Shown piece after piece: positions 63,039 to 64,000 of a stretch of DNA of 64,000 nucleotides; position 1 is the first letter of the stretch; every line of letters begins with the position of its first letter. The DNA comes from Oxalobacteraceae bacterium (GTDB lineage Bacteria; Pseudomonadota; Gammaproteobacteria; Burkholderiales; Burkholderiaceae_D). The translations under genes and the position numbers were made by a program. The stretch lies in NCBI GenBank assembly GCA_947454305.1, contig CANGJE010000001.1, forward strand, positions 1-64,000, read 5' to 3'. Under the pieces are notes generated by a model. That model worked only from the letters and a program-made list of their open reading frames with translations. It did not search any database and was not told where the DNA came from.

Positions 63039-63991
63039 CACACCCGAATTCGAACAATGAAACGCATTACCCAGATACCCAATACCAGCATAGCGCCCAC
63101 CACCCAAAGTAAGGTTACTCCGGCTGGGTCATCAATAAACTGCTGCAAATAATCGGGATTAGTTAAGCAAAAAACACCAGCGACTATCGGCGACAGTAGA
63201 CAAAGAATCCAGGCAGACATTCGCCCTTCAGCCGACAGTACGCGCACATCCCCTTGTAATTTCAAGCGTTGCCGCACAAGCTGACTGACCTTAGTCATCA
63301 ATTCAGCTAAGTTACCGCCAGTTTCACGCTGTATCAATATGGCCACCACCAGATAATGAAGATCGGGGAGAGGGACGCGCATGCAAAGACGTTGCAGTGC
63401 TTCAGACAAAGGTAAGCCAAAACTGATTTCATCGGAGACTATCCTGAATTCACTAGAAATCGGTTGTGGCATTTCTTCTACCAACATTTGTAGACTGACT
63501 GAAAACGCATGACCAGCCCGCAAGCTACGACTAATAAAATCAGCCATTTCAGGTAGCTGTTCCTCCAGCAATAGCAAACGACGCGCTCGTTTATGAATGA
63601 CATATACCCAGGGTGAGAGTGACGCAATGATCGATAGCGCCATCACCATTCCAATCGACATCGGGAGTAGCTCTAAAGATAAAAAACTAACCAACGCTAT
63701 GATCATTCCCATCGCTAAAAATTGACTGACCGACCAAGATAGTCCAGCTTGCATCAGATACGCATGTAAACGATAAACACCGGGCAATCGCTGCAACAAT
63801 GAATCTACCTTGTCTGATTCAGCTAAGCGACGACTCTTGAGTAAGTCAGAGGTTTCACGACCTGGAACAGCATTGTCAGAAGTGACCTGCCGTAAGCGCT
63901 TATTTAAACGCTTAGCCTTCGTGCTTAGCTTCGTAAACCACCACCCCCAAAGCGCTTCACTGGCTAGCGCTATGGCAATAAACAACAGCAA
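63038..63991 (-). CDS. tadB: Type II secretion F-family protein TadB (5' end may extend past the window)
   Basis: LPEMADFISRSLRAGHAFSVSLQMLVEEMPQPISSEFRIVSDEISFGLPLSEALQRLC; ILIQRETGGNLAELMTKVSQLVRQR. The ORF begins at TTG 9 nt from the edge. Confidence 0.85.
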   Translation of the reverse strand: MLLFIAIALASEALWGWWFTKLSTKAKRLNKRLRQVTSDNAVPGRETSDLLKSRRLAESDKVDSLLQRLPGVYRLHAYLMQAGLSWSVSQFLAMGMIIALVSFLSLELLPMSIGMVMALSIIASLSPWVYVIHKRARRLLLLEEQLPEMADFISRSLRAGHAFSVSLQMLVEEMPQPISSEFRIVSDEISFGLPLSEALQRLCMRVPLPDLHYLVVAILIQRETGGNLAELMTKVSQLVRQRLKLQGDVRVLSAEGRMSAWILCLLSPIVAGVFCLTNPDYLQQFIDDPAGVTLLWVVGAMLVLGIWVMRFIVRIRV

Positions 63992-64000
63992 GATGCATCC

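Overview
The window is 64 kb of dense chromosome that looks betaproteobacterial (Burkholderiales-like; this is inferred from gene content, not measured). Most of it is core genome: acs, fumarase, murI, a translation block rimP-nusA-infB-rbfA-truB with typA nearby, rluB-scpB, an aat-bpt N-degron pair, pyrD, rnfB-nth, parE-parC, and the start of a Tad/Flp pilus locus (tadB, tadC) at the right edge. RNA genes are tRNA-Ser(GGA) (cut by the left edge), tRNA-His(GTG) and initiator tRNA-fMet(CAT). I saw no IS element, prophage, integrase or CRISPR array. The observations most worth follow-up are: (1) a tight mtnP / FucA-like aldolase / apt / mtnA operon that fits a 'DHAP shunt' for 5'-deoxynucleoside salvage rather than the universal methionine salvage pathway; (2) a sigma-54 -24/-12 element plus a perfect GCAC-N7-GTGC NtrC-type palindrome upstream of amt, with the palindrome next to the divergent gene aat; (3) a structured leader with a strong intrinsic terminator between a promoter and rimP (attenuator-like); (4) a compact five-gene operon (HDAC-family deacetylase, EamA exporter, thioesterase, nitroreductase, TtuC-like dehydrogenase) of unclear function, preceded by an AT-rich inverted repeat; (5) a signalling/envelope cluster with a Cache-PAS-GGDEF-EAL protein and a sigma-54 activator lacking a receiver domain; (6) several orphan or unusual items: a stand-alone MASE1-like membrane protein, a 126-aa orphan between truB and typA, a MoxR/CoxE-like pair with a variant MIDAS motif, lutC displaced from lutAB, and a 12-bp perfect hairpin between infB and rbfA. 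No alignment or search was run. Family calls rest on recognised motifs in the supplied translations.
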